Below, one piece after another: positions 1 through 5,046 of a stretch of 5,970 bases of DNA (the stretch's first letter is position 1; every line of letters begins with the position of its first letter). A model generated the notes under the pieces. It made no database searches and was not told the DNA's origin. It saw only the letters and a program-made list of their open reading frames with translations. Both the position numbers and the translations under genes were made by a program. This DNA is from CAYGAW01 sp964347945 (GTDB lineage Bacteria; Chloroflexota; Anaerolineae; UBA7937; B3-Chlor): contig CAYGAW010000171.1 in NCBI GenBank assembly GCA_964347945.1, positions 1-5,970 of the forward strand, given 5' to 3'.

Positions 1-588
1 CTGGCGGAACGAGTCCTGGAGCCTTTGGAGCGAGTGGGCCTCAAGAAGGAGCACCTGTACCGGTACCCTCACGAGTTCTCGGGTGGCCAGTGCCAGAGGA
101 TCGCCGTGGCTAGGGCTCTAGCCTTGAACCCCAAGTTCATCGTCTTGGATGAGCCCACCTCGGCCTTGGATGTGTCGGTCCAGGCGCAGATACTCAATCT
201 CTTGCAGGAGTTGCAGCGCGAATTCGGGTTGACTTACCTTTTCATCTCTCATGATTTGAGCGTGGTGCAACACATAGGCGATCGCATCGCGGTCATGTAC
301 CTGGGCAAGATAGTGGAGTTGAGCACCTCTGAGGACATATTCGGTAGGGCCTATCACCCCTACACTGTGGCTCTCCTCTCCTCCACCCCCATCCCCGACC
401 CCGATGCGCGCCGCGAACGGGTGATACTGGAGGGCGGGGTGCCCAGCCCGGTCGACCCTCCGCCTGGCTGTCGCTTCCACCCACGCTGCACCAAGGCCAA
501 GGGCATATGCTCTCAATTGGAGCCAGAACTTGTAGATATCGGTGGGGGCCACCTGGTGGCTTGCCATCAAATAGACAAAGGAGCGTAG
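1..588 (+). CDS. Oligopeptide/dipeptide ABC transporter ATP-binding protein (OppF/DppF-like), 3' part, 5' truncated by window
   Basis: This is the C-terminal 195 residues of a cytoplasmic ABC ATPase; the frame is open from base 1, so the true start and Walker A lie upstream. Visible residues show the ABC signature FSGGQ (26-30), Walker B IVLDE (47-51), D-loop SALD (54-57) and the H-loop histidine in FISHD (H84). After the ATPase core comes the C-terminal extension typical of oligopeptide transporter ATPases (HPYT at 119-122, then about 135-190). Four cysteines, C157, C163, C170 and C188, sit in the CRFHPRC region; similar cysteines bind a [4Fe-4S] cluster in some Dpp ATPases, so a cluster is possible here. 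In this family the protein pairs with a second ATPase and two permeases and powers import of peptides or other small solutes delivered by a binding protein. Those partners would lie upstream. The stop is 3 nt before the DUF917 start, so the two are co-transcribed. Whether it is the F-type or D-type subunit cannot be settled from this part. Confidence 0.95.
   Translation: MAERVLEPLERVGLKKEHLYRYPHEFSGGQCQRIAVARALALNPKFIVLDEPTSALDVSVQAQILNLLQELQREFGLTYLFISHDLSVVQHIGDRIAVMYLGKIVELSTSEDIFGRAYHPYTVALLSSTPIPDPDARRERVILEGGVPSPVDPPPGCRFHPRCTKAKGICSQLEPELVDIGGGHLVACHQIDKGA
577..583 (+). promoter_or_regulatory. Shine-Dalgarno for the DUF917 gene
   Basis: AAAGGAG lies inside the last codons of the ATPase gene, 8 nt before ATG 592. 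It fixes the DUF917 start and implies translation from the same message as the transporter. Confidence 0.8.
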
Positions 589-591
589 ATC

Positions 592-1725
592 ATGCCAAGA
601 CGACGATTGTCCAGTATGCAAGATTGTGAGGACCTCATCCGCGGTTGCCTCGTCATGGGCACAGGCGGGGGAGGTTCGGCGGAATGGGGCAGGGAGGTCT
701 TCACCGCCGCCTTCGACGAGGGGCTCGAGATCGAATGGGTGGATGTGGACGATATTCCAGACGACGCCTGGACGGTTACCCCCTATGGCATGGGCTCTAT
801 CGCTCCCGCCTCGCCAGAGACGCGAGTGGAAATCGACCACCTGGGACTGGTGGACACCCTGGGTCGCAAAGCCATAGACGTAGCAGTGCGGGAGATGGAG
901 GAATACGCCCAGGTGAAGATCGGGGCCATCGTGCCTGTCGAACTGGGGGCCGGTAACACTCCCGCGCCCCTGGTCACCGGGGCGCGGCTGGCCATCCCCG
1001 TGGTGGACGGCGACTACGCAGGGCGCGCCATCCCCGAGGAGATGCAGGGAACCCCCTACCTGTACGACAAGAAGGGGTGGCCCTTCACCAGCGTGGACCG
1101 CTGGGGCAACGTCTGTATCGTGAAGGAGGCCTGTAGCCTCCATATGATGGAGCGGATCGGCAAGATGCTCAGCGTCGCCGCGTACGAGGGTTGCTCCATG
1201 GCCGCCTACCTGCTTCCAGGCCGGGAGATGAAGCAGATCGTGGTGCGGGACACCCTCACCACGAGCCTGGAACTGGGGCGCACCATCCGCCAGGCCAGGG
1301 AGCGAGACGAAGACCCAGTCCTGGCCAGCTTGGGGTTCACTGGGGGCTGGCTCCTCTTCGAGGGACAGGTCGTCAAGAAAGAGTGGGAGGACCGGGAAGG
1401 CTACATGTTCGGCACCATCTATATCGAGGGGAGAGGAGAGTTCAGCGGGCATACCTTCAAGATCTGGTTCAAGAACGAGAACCACGTCTCCTGGCTGGAT
1501 GACGAGCCCTTCGTGACCAGCCCCGACTTGGTGGCTGTCGTGGAGCGCGAGAGCGGAGAGGGGATAACGAACACGCTGCTCGACGCCGGCCGAGACGTGG
1601 CAGTCATAGGCATGAAGGGGTTGGAGGCCTTCCGCTCCGAGAAAGGGCTGGCTGGTGCCGGACCTCGCTACTTCGGCTTTGACATCGACTACGTTCCCAT
1701 AGAGGAGAGGACGAAGAAGGGCTAG
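592..1725 (+). CDS. DUF917 family protein (S-methyl-thiohydantoin desulfurase-like / hydantoinase-associated)
   Basis: This is a complete 377-residue protein, the usual length for the DUF917 (COG3535) family. Recognisable landmarks are the glycine-rich N-terminal turn GTGGGG (23-28), VPVELGAGN (114-122) and VVDGDYAGRAIPE (137-149), the most typical family stretch. There is no signal peptide, so it should be cytoplasmic. From family knowledge, DUF917 proteins often sit beside hydantoinase/oxoprolinase-type enzymes and solute transporters. As I recall, the Pfam domain pair has been renamed S-methyl-thiohydantoin desulfurase, linking some members to breakdown of sulfur-containing imidazolone compounds; that reaction is not established for this protein. 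The gene follows the peptide-transporter ATPase by 3 nt with a strong embedded RBS, so imported solute and enzyme substrate are probably related. A GC-rich hairpin 13 nt after the stop may end the operon. Family assignment is firm; substrate is unknown. Confidence 0.9.
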   Translation: MPRRRLSSMQDCEDLIRGCLVMGTGGGGSAEWGREVFTAAFDEGLEIEWVDVDDIPDDAWTVTPYGMGSIAPASPETRVEIDHLGLVDTLGRKAIDVAVREMEEYAQVKIGAIVPVELGAGNTPAPLVTGARLAIPVVDGDYAGRAIPEEMQGTPYLYDKKGWPFTSVDRWGNVCIVKEACSLHMMERIGKMLSVAAYEGCSMAAYLLPGREMKQIVVRDTLTTSLELGRTIRQARERDEDPVLASLGFTGGWLLFEGQVVKKEWEDREGYMFGTIYIEGRGEFSGHTFKIWFKNENHVSWLDDEPFVTSPDLVAVVERESGEGITNTLLDAGRDVAVIGMKGLEAFRSEKGLAGAGPRYFGFDIDYVPIEERTKKG

Positions 1726-1738
1726 GAGTTGGCAAGAA

Positions 1739-1762
1739 GAGCGGGGCTTGTGGGCCCTGCTC
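1739..1762 (+). terminator. Possible operon-end hairpin after the DUF917 gene
   Basis: GAGCGGGGC (1739-1747) pairs with GCCCTGCTC (1754-1762) with one G-U wobble and a 6-nt loop. It starts 13 nt after the DUF917 stop. There is no run of T after the stem, so it is not a classical Rho-independent terminator; it may only stabilise the 3' end. Confidence 0.35.
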
Positions 1763-1934
1763 CTAGAGCCCTTGTTCCCGCTTCGGCCATTCCGATGAGT
1801 TCACCCTGCACAGGCTGCAGGACATCCCCACCTATCCCGCCGATCAGCGGTGAAACACACAGGCGATAAGCGACGGCGAGCGCTACCGGATCTCGACTTA
1901 GCCTTAAGCATCGGCCTCGTAGGACGATCTCCAT

Positions 1935-1964
1935 TTGCCTTTTGCTCAGCTCTTGGGCTACAAC
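1935..1964 (+). promoter_or_regulatory. Weak sigma70-like promoter candidate for the EamA gene
   Basis: TTGCCT (1935-1940) and TACAAC (1959-1964) are separated by 18 nt; each hexamer matches consensus at 4 of 6 positions. It is correctly placed for the permease gene at 2062 but would be found often by chance. Confidence 0.25.
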
Positions 1965-1975
1965 CCACCCAGTCT

Positions 1976-2013
1976 AGGCAAAGGCCTTCTCCGCCTGGGC
2001 CCTGGCTTTGCCT
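1976..2013 (+). repeat. Inverted repeat (hairpin) in the EamA leader
   Basis: AGGCAAAG (1976-1983) and CTTTGCCT (2006-2013) are perfect 8-nt complements enclosing 22 nt. Two further C-G pairs are possible beyond a bulged G. It has no T-tract. It lies just after the weak promoter candidate and 48 nt before the preferred TTG start, so it could be a leader hairpin or a protein-binding site. Confidence 0.5.
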
Positions 2014-2061
2014 GACGCACTGACCGGGTCCCCGCGAGAGGGAAGGGGAGAGACGACGAGG

Positions 2062-2961
2062 TTGGATGAACCACAATCACGGCGGCTGACATCGTTGGCG
2101 GGCATCGGTCTGGTCAACGTGGCCACCATCACCTGGTCCACCAACATGATCCTGGGCCGCTATTTGAGGGATGACATCGGGCCCGTCACCCTGGCCTCCT
2201 CCAGGTTCTTCGTCGCCTCGCTCCTCTTCGCCATCCTGCTCAGGCGGCGGCCCCCGGAAGACCGCTCCCTGGGACGAGACCGCTGGCTCCTCGTGGGAAT
2301 GGCCTTCAGCGGCGTGGCCCTCTTCAGCCCCACGCTCTACCTGGGGTTACGGTTCACCACCGCAGTGAATTCCACCCTGATCAGCGGGCTCGGCCCCCTT
2401 ATCACAGGCATTTTGGCAGCCCTGTTGATCCAGGAGCCAATGTCCCGGCGGCAGCTCGGCGGTGCTATCGCGGGGCTGGTGGGGGTGGCCATTCTGATCT
2501 CCGGTGGTTCCGTCACCTTCTGGCGGACGATGGAGGTCAACGTGGGAGACCTGATCACGCTGGTGGCGGTGGCTCTATGGGCTCTCTATTCAGTCCTGGG
2601 CAGACGGGTGATGCGCCACCGCTCGGCCCTTTCGGCCACCGCCTTTTCAGCTTTCCTGAGCCTGCCCTTCCTGCTGCCGGCCGCTCTCTGGGAGAGGCAG
2701 GTCCTGCCCATGAACCTGGGTCCGCAACTACTGCCCTTCATCCTGTACATCGCCATCGCTCCCACGGTCATCGGGTTCGTATCCTGGAATGAGGGGGTGC
2801 GACGGCTGGGCTCCAGTGGCGCCATGATGTTCATGAACACCCTGCCACTCTACGGGGCCCTGTTCGGCTACTTGCTGTTGAATGAGCCTGTCGGGCCAGC
2901 TCACCTGGTGGGCGGGGCCTTGATCATCGGAGGCGGGGTTTGGGCTGCGCGGAGCCGCTGA
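2062..2961 (+). CDS. EamA/DMT-superfamily membrane transporter
   Basis: This is a 299-residue integral membrane protein with about ten predicted helices in two EamA repeats of five, the standard size and layout of this drug/metabolite transporter family. Helices are visible near residues 11-34, 38-59, 75-96, 102-121, 131-147, 158-180, 188-207, 222-243, 252-274 and 276-295. Family members export or exchange small metabolites such as amino acids; the substrate cannot be read from sequence. I chose TTG 2062 (MDEPQSRR...) because AGGGGAG lies about 12 nt upstream and the protein then begins just before helix 1. The frame is also open back to TTG 2008, but that codon lies in the 3' arm of a hairpin and would add a charged, low-complexity tail. 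The last 78 codons, stop included, overlap the read-through end of the convergent lipoprotein gene. Confidence 0.9.
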   Translation: MDEPQSRRLTSLAGIGLVNVATITWSTNMILGRYLRDDIGPVTLASSRFFVASLLFAILLRRRPPEDRSLGRDRWLLVGMAFSGVALFSPTLYLGLRFTTAVNSTLISGLGPLITGILAALLIQEPMSRRQLGGAIAGLVGVAILISGGSVTFWRTMEVNVGDLITLVAVALWALYSVLGRRVMRHRSALSATAFSAFLSLPFLLPAALWERQVLPMNLGPQLLPFILYIAIAPTVIGFVSWNEGVRRLGSSGAMMFMNTLPLYGALFGYLLLNEPVGPAHLVGGALIIGGGVWAARSR

Positions 2962-3483
2962 GCGCCAGCGCTCGCCATCAGCGGGATCTTTACCAGCGAG
3001 CATCCATGCGATCCACAGCGGCTGACGATCGACGACCTGCCAACTCCCAGCTAGCTTGACAACGCGGTACGTGTTCCCGCTGGCGCTCTCGCTCGCTTCG
3101 TAGTTGCCTCCGTCTACCTCAACTTCCTCGTCGCTTTGGCACCGCATCTCCATGGTGCTGAAGATCAAACCAGGCAGCCCACTCTCCCTGTCCAGCGCCC
3201 GCGCCGTTCCGGGCTCCAGAGTAGAAGCCGAGACCGGCTTGACGGGAGGACGATGAGCCTCTAACTGCTGGAGGAGTCGGGGACTGGGGTCCGTGTCGCC
3301 TTCCACGCTCAGGAAGTGCGCGTTGGCCGCCTCGCCAGGGCCCGACGCGTTGAACTCGAACTGATACCGGAAGACTGCCTCCCGGATCTGATCTTCCTCC
3401 GATAGCTGAGTTGGCGTCTGCCCAGACGACGAGCACCCGCAGACCAGCAGCACAAGGGCCACGGCTCTCGGTATGGGACGCAT
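2728..3483 (-). CDS. Lipoprotein with NTF2-like-looking secreted domain and antisense C-terminal extension
   Basis: The predicted protein has 251 residues. It starts with a lipoprotein signal peptide: short basic head (MRPIPR), hydrophobic stretch (AVALVLLV) and lipobox VCGC, giving lipidation at C17, so it should be membrane-anchored outside the cytoplasm. A folded domain follows, about residues 28-159, from EEDQIREAVFRYQF to SGNTYRVVKLAGSWQVV and then WIA. I recognise this as a common secreted family of unknown function whose members usually end shortly after the W-I-S-like position. Here the frame continues for 92 codons (residues 160-251). Those from residue 175 on are antisense to the EamA gene and look like non-protein sequence. 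Codon 160 is TGG (3004-3006), one base from TGA or TAG, so an ancestral stop was probably lost. GGAGGGGG sits just before tandem ATGs at 3486 and 3483; the second has the better spacing. The domain is confident; the extension is doubtful. Confidence 0.75.
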   Translation of the reverse strand: MRPIPRAVALVLLVCGCSSSGQTPTQLSEEDQIREAVFRYQFEFNASGPGEAANAHFLSVEGDTDPSPRLLQQLEAHRPPVKPVSASTLEPGTARALDRESGLPGLIFSTMEMRCQSDEEVEVDGGNYEASESASGNTYRVVKLAGSWQVVDRQPLWIAWMLAGKDPADGERWRSAAPRSPNPASDDQGPAHQVSWPDRLIQQQVAEQGPVEWQGVHEHHGATGAQPSHPLIPGYEPDDRGSDGDVQDEGQ

Positions 3484-3486
3484 CAT

Positions 3487-3495
3487 TCCCCCTCC
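3487..3495 (-). promoter_or_regulatory. Strong Shine-Dalgarno for the lipoprotein gene
   Basis: On the minus strand GGAGGGGGA directly precedes ATGATG. The core GGAGG is 4 nt from the first ATG (3486) and 7 nt from the second (3483). It excludes the longer frame opening at 3582, which would bury the signal peptide 33 residues inside the protein. Confidence 0.8.
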
Positions 3496-3593
3496 GTTCA
3501 GCAGCGCGCCTTGCCCATCAGCCAGATTCATCGCACTACGGTCTCGTGAGGGGATCAAGCCCGGCATGGAGCCCTGGGTCACGTGAGGCGAAA

Positions 3594-3647
3594 CCGCTCA
3601 CCTGGCGGTGGGATCACTGCGCTGGAAGAAGATTTGGCGGTGAGCGG
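3594..3647. repeat. Inverted repeat upstream of the lipoprotein gene
   Basis: CCGCTCACC (3594-3602) and GGTGAGCGG (3639-3647) are perfect 9-nt complements separated by 36 nt. The left arm can also pair locally with GTGAGGCG just before it. It lies about 110 nt upstream of the lipoprotein start, in a position where an operator or leader structure could sit. Confidence 0.4.
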
Positions 3648-3800
3648 GTGTCTGTTGCGGCTGGGGCTGTCGACGCCGGAATGCCCCTGAGGCTCCGCTG
3701 CCCGCAAGGCATCGGGGCTTCGTTACGCCCTTGATATCTTTTCCTCGATCGCGGCGCCTCGTCGTCTTTTCGAAAGGGCATAGCCAGCTCTTGCGCTGTG

Positions 3801-3809
3801 TGGTATAAT
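3801..3809 (+). promoter_or_regulatory. Extended -10 promoter of the small RNA/leader
   Basis: TGGTATAAT combines a perfect TATAAT (3804-3809) with the TGn extension one base upstream. No good -35 hexamer is present at the usual distance (3781-3786 is TAGCCA), which is normal for extended -10 promoters. Transcription would begin near 3816. Confidence 0.7.
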
Positions 3810-3815
3810 CTCTTG

Positions 3816-3948
3816 GCAGTCACTACAAAGAAGAAGCCCCGCGGTTCACTCTGACCCGGGGCGTTTGCCAGGGTGTGCAATGGACACCCGGCGAGGCGTA
3901 GTGCGGCACAGGAGCCCGTCTGTCGCGACCAGGCGGGCTTTTCTTCTT
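3816..3948 (+). ncRNA. Candidate structured small RNA or attenuator leader
   Basis: Between a strong promoter and a strong terminator lies about 130 nt with no credible ORF and dense secondary structure. Hairpin 1 pairs GCCCCG (3836-3841) with CGGGGC (3857-3862), plus GGT/ACC inside, with one bulged C. Hairpin 2 pairs GCC-GGGTGT (3867-3876, bulged A) with ACACCC-GGC (3884-3892) around a GCAATGG loop. Hairpin 3 is the terminator. In addition AAGAAGAAGCCC (3828-3839) can pair with GGGCTT and CTTCTT of the terminator 3' arm and tail (3935-3948), with a 2-nt bulge. That pairing would dismantle both hairpin 1 and the terminator. I do not recognise it as a known riboswitch class, 6S, SRP or tmRNA. 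It is either a stand-alone small RNA with paired ends or a cis-acting attenuator for the GYD gene downstream. The start is inferred from the promoter. Confidence 0.6.
3914..3948 (+). terminator. Rho-independent terminator
   Basis: GCCCGTCTG (3914-3922) pairs with CAGGCGGGC (3930-3938) over 9 bp with one G-U wobble and a 7-nt loop, followed at once by TTTTCTTCTT (3939-3948). It ends the structured transcript from the promoter at 3801, unless antitermination lets transcription continue to the gene at 4166. Confidence 0.85.
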
Positions 3949-4011
3949 GATGGCGGGCAACCAGGAAGCTCCGTCACGCAGGCGTCAGACCGAGTGGGGA
4001 GACTGAGGTCG

Positions 4012-4036
4012 CAGCTGCGCAAGTCTTCAGCTGCGC
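4012..4036. repeat. Tandem direct repeat CAGCTGCGC x2
   Basis: CAGCTGCGC occurs at 4012-4020 and 4028-4036, 16 bp apart start to start. Each copy contains the palindrome CAGCTG. It lies 130 nt upstream of the GYD gene and could be a paired regulator-binding site; no function is shown. Confidence 0.45.
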
Positions 4037-4153
4037 TGTGACAGTGAGACAGCCCTGCGAAAGAATCGAGGAGGCGAGCAGGTCTATCTCCGCAGACGTT
4101 GGCTTAATCAGAAGGCAGGAAAGCCGTATCGAGGGAGGCGCCCGGAGGAAGAG

Positions 4154-4158
4154 AGGAG
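4154..4158 (+). promoter_or_regulatory. Shine-Dalgarno for the GYD-domain gene
   Basis: AGGAG within a purine-rich run (GAGAGGAG) is 7 nt before ATG 4166, an ideal spacing that fixes the start. Confidence 0.8.
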
Positions 4159-4165
4159 ATAACAA

Positions 4166-4462
4166 ATGCCCACCTACATCACACTACTCAAATGGACGGA
4201 GAAAGGCATCGGGAGTGTCAAGGAGAGCCCCGACCGACTCGACGCGGCCAAGGAGGCGTACAAGGCCGTCGGAGCTGAGTTGAAAGAGTTCTACCTTGTG
4301 ATGGGACAGTACGACGGGGTCTTCGTCATCGAAGCCCCGGACGATGAAACAGTAGCTAAGTTGGCCCTCACCTTCGGTCCAGCAGGCGTCACCGTCCGCA
4401 CCGAGACCATGCGCGCGTTCACGGAGGAGGAGTACCGAAGGATCATCGCCGCCCTGCCCTGA
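4166..4462 (+). CDS. GYD domain-containing protein
   Basis: This is a 98-residue soluble protein that is essentially one GYD domain (PF08734), the normal size for the family. It begins with the typical strand MPTYITLLKWT, followed by a helix (about 19-36: ESPDRLDAAKEAYKAVGA). Next comes the name-giving motif, here GQYD (47-50) in LVMGQYDGVFVIEAPDDE, and the ending (about 74-98) VTVRTETMRAFTEEEYRRIIAALP. The first Y/G of the motif varies in the family, so Q at that place is unremarkable. No signal peptide or membrane helix is present. The fold is a small alpha/beta domain that probably oligomerises; no reaction is established. The gene stands alone with a strong RBS. No promoter is evident in the 218 nt between the upstream terminator and the gene, so it may depend on read-through from the promoter at 3801. 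Confidence 0.92.
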   Translation: MPTYITLLKWTEKGIGSVKESPDRLDAAKEAYKAVGAELKEFYLVMGQYDGVFVIEAPDDETVAKLALTFGPAGVTVRTETMRAFTEEEYRRIIAALP

Positions 4463-4671
4463 GTAGCCCTTCAGGCCGTGGCATTGGTATGCGCTGGGGC
4501 GCCTCCCTCCGCTACCCCTCATATGTTTCACCGACGAGGGGGAATGAATGAGCAACTTCAACAACGCGCTCTCTGCTACTCCGCTTCAACGATTCAACTA
4601 CAGGCCACTGGTTGGTGATTGCCTAGATCTGGTCTGCCAGTCTCCAACGTATGGGCGTCCGGCCAGGCGCG

Positions 4672-4695
4672 GGTGCAGTTCCTGCACCTTTTCTC
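4672..4695 (+). terminator. Candidate Rho-independent terminator downstream of the GYD gene
   Basis: GGTGCAG (4672-4678) pairs perfectly with CTGCACC (4682-4688) around a 3-nt loop, followed by TTTTCTC. The stem is short (7 bp) but tight. It lies 209 nt after the GYD stop and just upstream of a new promoter, a sensible place to end the GYD transcript. Confidence 0.55.
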
Positions 4696-4744
4696 GAACG
4701 AGTGCTTGCCTGAACGCGGTTTCCAGTGTGGGACCAATGTACTA

Positions 4745-4773
4745 TTGACTTGTATTCTGGCGCGAGCAATAAT
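4745..4773 (+). promoter_or_regulatory. Sigma70-like promoter for the small membrane-protein gene
   Basis: TTGACT (4745-4750) and AATAAT (4768-4773) are separated by exactly 17 nt; each matches consensus at 5 of 6 positions. Transcription would start near 4780, giving a leader of about 138 nt before ATG 4918. Confidence 0.7.
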
Positions 4774-4826
4774 GGAGGTAGATGGAGTTCCTCCTCCTTT
4801 TTCCTCCTTTCTCAGTGAGAGACAGG

Positions 4827-4853
4827 GTGCCCGGGCCTCGCCTCTCCGGGCAC
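4827..4853 (+). promoter_or_regulatory. Leader hairpin before the small membrane-protein gene
   Basis: GTGCCCGG (4827-4834) and CCGGGCAC (4846-4853) form a perfect 8-bp GC-rich stem with an 11-nt loop. The following TACTCTTGGG is only weakly T-rich, so it could act as an attenuator or RNA-stability element rather than a full terminator. Upstream is a pyrimidine-rich run (CCTCC repeats, 4790-4809) that could pair with the purine-rich GGAGG sites at 4775-4779 or 4907-4911. Confidence 0.5.
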
Positions 4854-4906
4854 TACTCTTGGGTCATATCTGGGTAGATAGAGGAAACTCTCACGCGAAT
4901 CATGAG

Positions 4907-4911
4907 GGAGG
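4907..4911 (+). promoter_or_regulatory. Shine-Dalgarno for the 42-residue membrane protein
   Basis: GGAGG within AGGGAGGTGG lies 6 nt before ATG 4918. It is one of the strongest ribosome binding sites in the window and the main support for this short gene. Confidence 0.65.
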
Positions 4912-4917
4912 TGGACG

Positions 4918-5046
4918 ATGACGGCAGCCTCGGAATGGCCACGTGAGATCAAGATGGGCCTGGCACTGCTTGGTTTCGCGGCAGTCTTCTTCTATTACGC
5001 CGCGCTGTGCGCCAGCCTTCCACTGTTAGTGTATCTATTCGGCTGA
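4918..5046 (+). CDS. Small single-pass membrane protein (42 aa), unrecognised
   Basis: The 42-residue frame starts MTAASEWPREIKMG and continues as one hydrophobic segment, about residues 14-41 (GLALLGFAAVFF, then YYAALCASLPLLVYLF), before a TGA stop. A charged, soluble N-terminus of about 13 residues precedes a helix long enough to span the membrane, possibly kinked at the proline near 35. The evidence that it is real is a strong Shine-Dalgarno (GGAGG, 6 nt before the ATG), a good promoter 145 nt upstream, and a clean amphipathic-to-hydrophobic layout with no neighbouring longer gene on that strand. I do not recognise a family. Small proteins of this form often modulate larger membrane complexes or are type I toxin-like peptides, but nothing here selects either role. 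Confidence 0.6.
   Translation: MTAASEWPREIKMGLALLGFAAVFFYYAALCASLPLLVYLFG

Larger units (their letters stand above)
1726..2061. other. Intergenic region between DUF917 and EamA genes
   Basis: No convincing gene was found on either strand in these 336 nt; minus-strand frames here lack an RBS or any recognisable protein character. It holds the hairpin at 1739-1762, a perfect 6-bp inverted repeat CCTGCA/TGCAGG (1805-1810 and 1816-1821), a weak promoter candidate at 1935-1964 and an 8-bp inverted repeat at 1976-2013, described separately. Confidence 0.6.
3487..3800. other. Divergent intergenic region between lipoprotein gene and small-RNA promoter
   Basis: No gene was seen. The region separates the minus-strand lipoprotein gene from the plus-strand promoter at 3801. 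It holds the lipoprotein RBS, the 9-bp inverted repeat and a GC-rich stretch around 3680-3720 with competing short pairings (ATGCC/GGCAT and GCCCC/GGGGC). No clear minus-strand promoter could be picked out. The minus-strand frame across 3614-3880 has no RBS and runs through the small-RNA promoter, so it was not called. Confidence 0.5.
4463..4917. other. Intergenic region between GYD gene and small membrane-protein gene
   Basis: No convincing gene. It contains a hairpin CCCCTC (4515-4520)/GAGGGG (4536-4541), a terminator-like hairpin at 4672-4695, a promoter at 4745-4773 and a leader hairpin at 4827-4853. A 66-codon frame at 4548-4748 has an RBS-like GAGGGGG before it but is interrupted by the terminator and runs into the promoter, so it was left out. 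Confidence 0.55.

Noticed and set aside
118..1485. Long 455-residue frame on the minus strand across the ATPase and DUF917 genes
   Set aside because: It is antisense to two genes with clear family motifs, rich in H, G, P and L as expected of a shadow frame in GC-rich DNA, and has no recognisable domain or RBS.
3614..3880. 88-residue minus-strand frame opposite the small RNA
   Set aside because: It covers the strong plus-strand promoter and hairpins, and lacks an RBS or recognisable sequence.
3881..4040. Plus-strand frame beginning at ATG 3880 through the terminator
   Set aside because: Its start is inside the loop of hairpin 2, it has no RBS, and it reads through the terminator stem and T-tract.
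4548..4748. 66-residue plus-strand frame starting MSNFNNALS with GAGGGGG upstream
   Set aside because: Serine/cysteine/arginine-rich with no protein character, contains a terminator-like hairpin at 4672-4695, and its 3' end overlaps the promoter at 4745.
4782..4877. Short frame starting MEFLLLFPPF in the 4780-4917 leader
   Set aside because: The GGAGG before it is only 3 nt from the ATG, and the hydrophobic residues come from the repeated CCTCC/CTCCTT run. It could be a leader peptide but the support is too thin.
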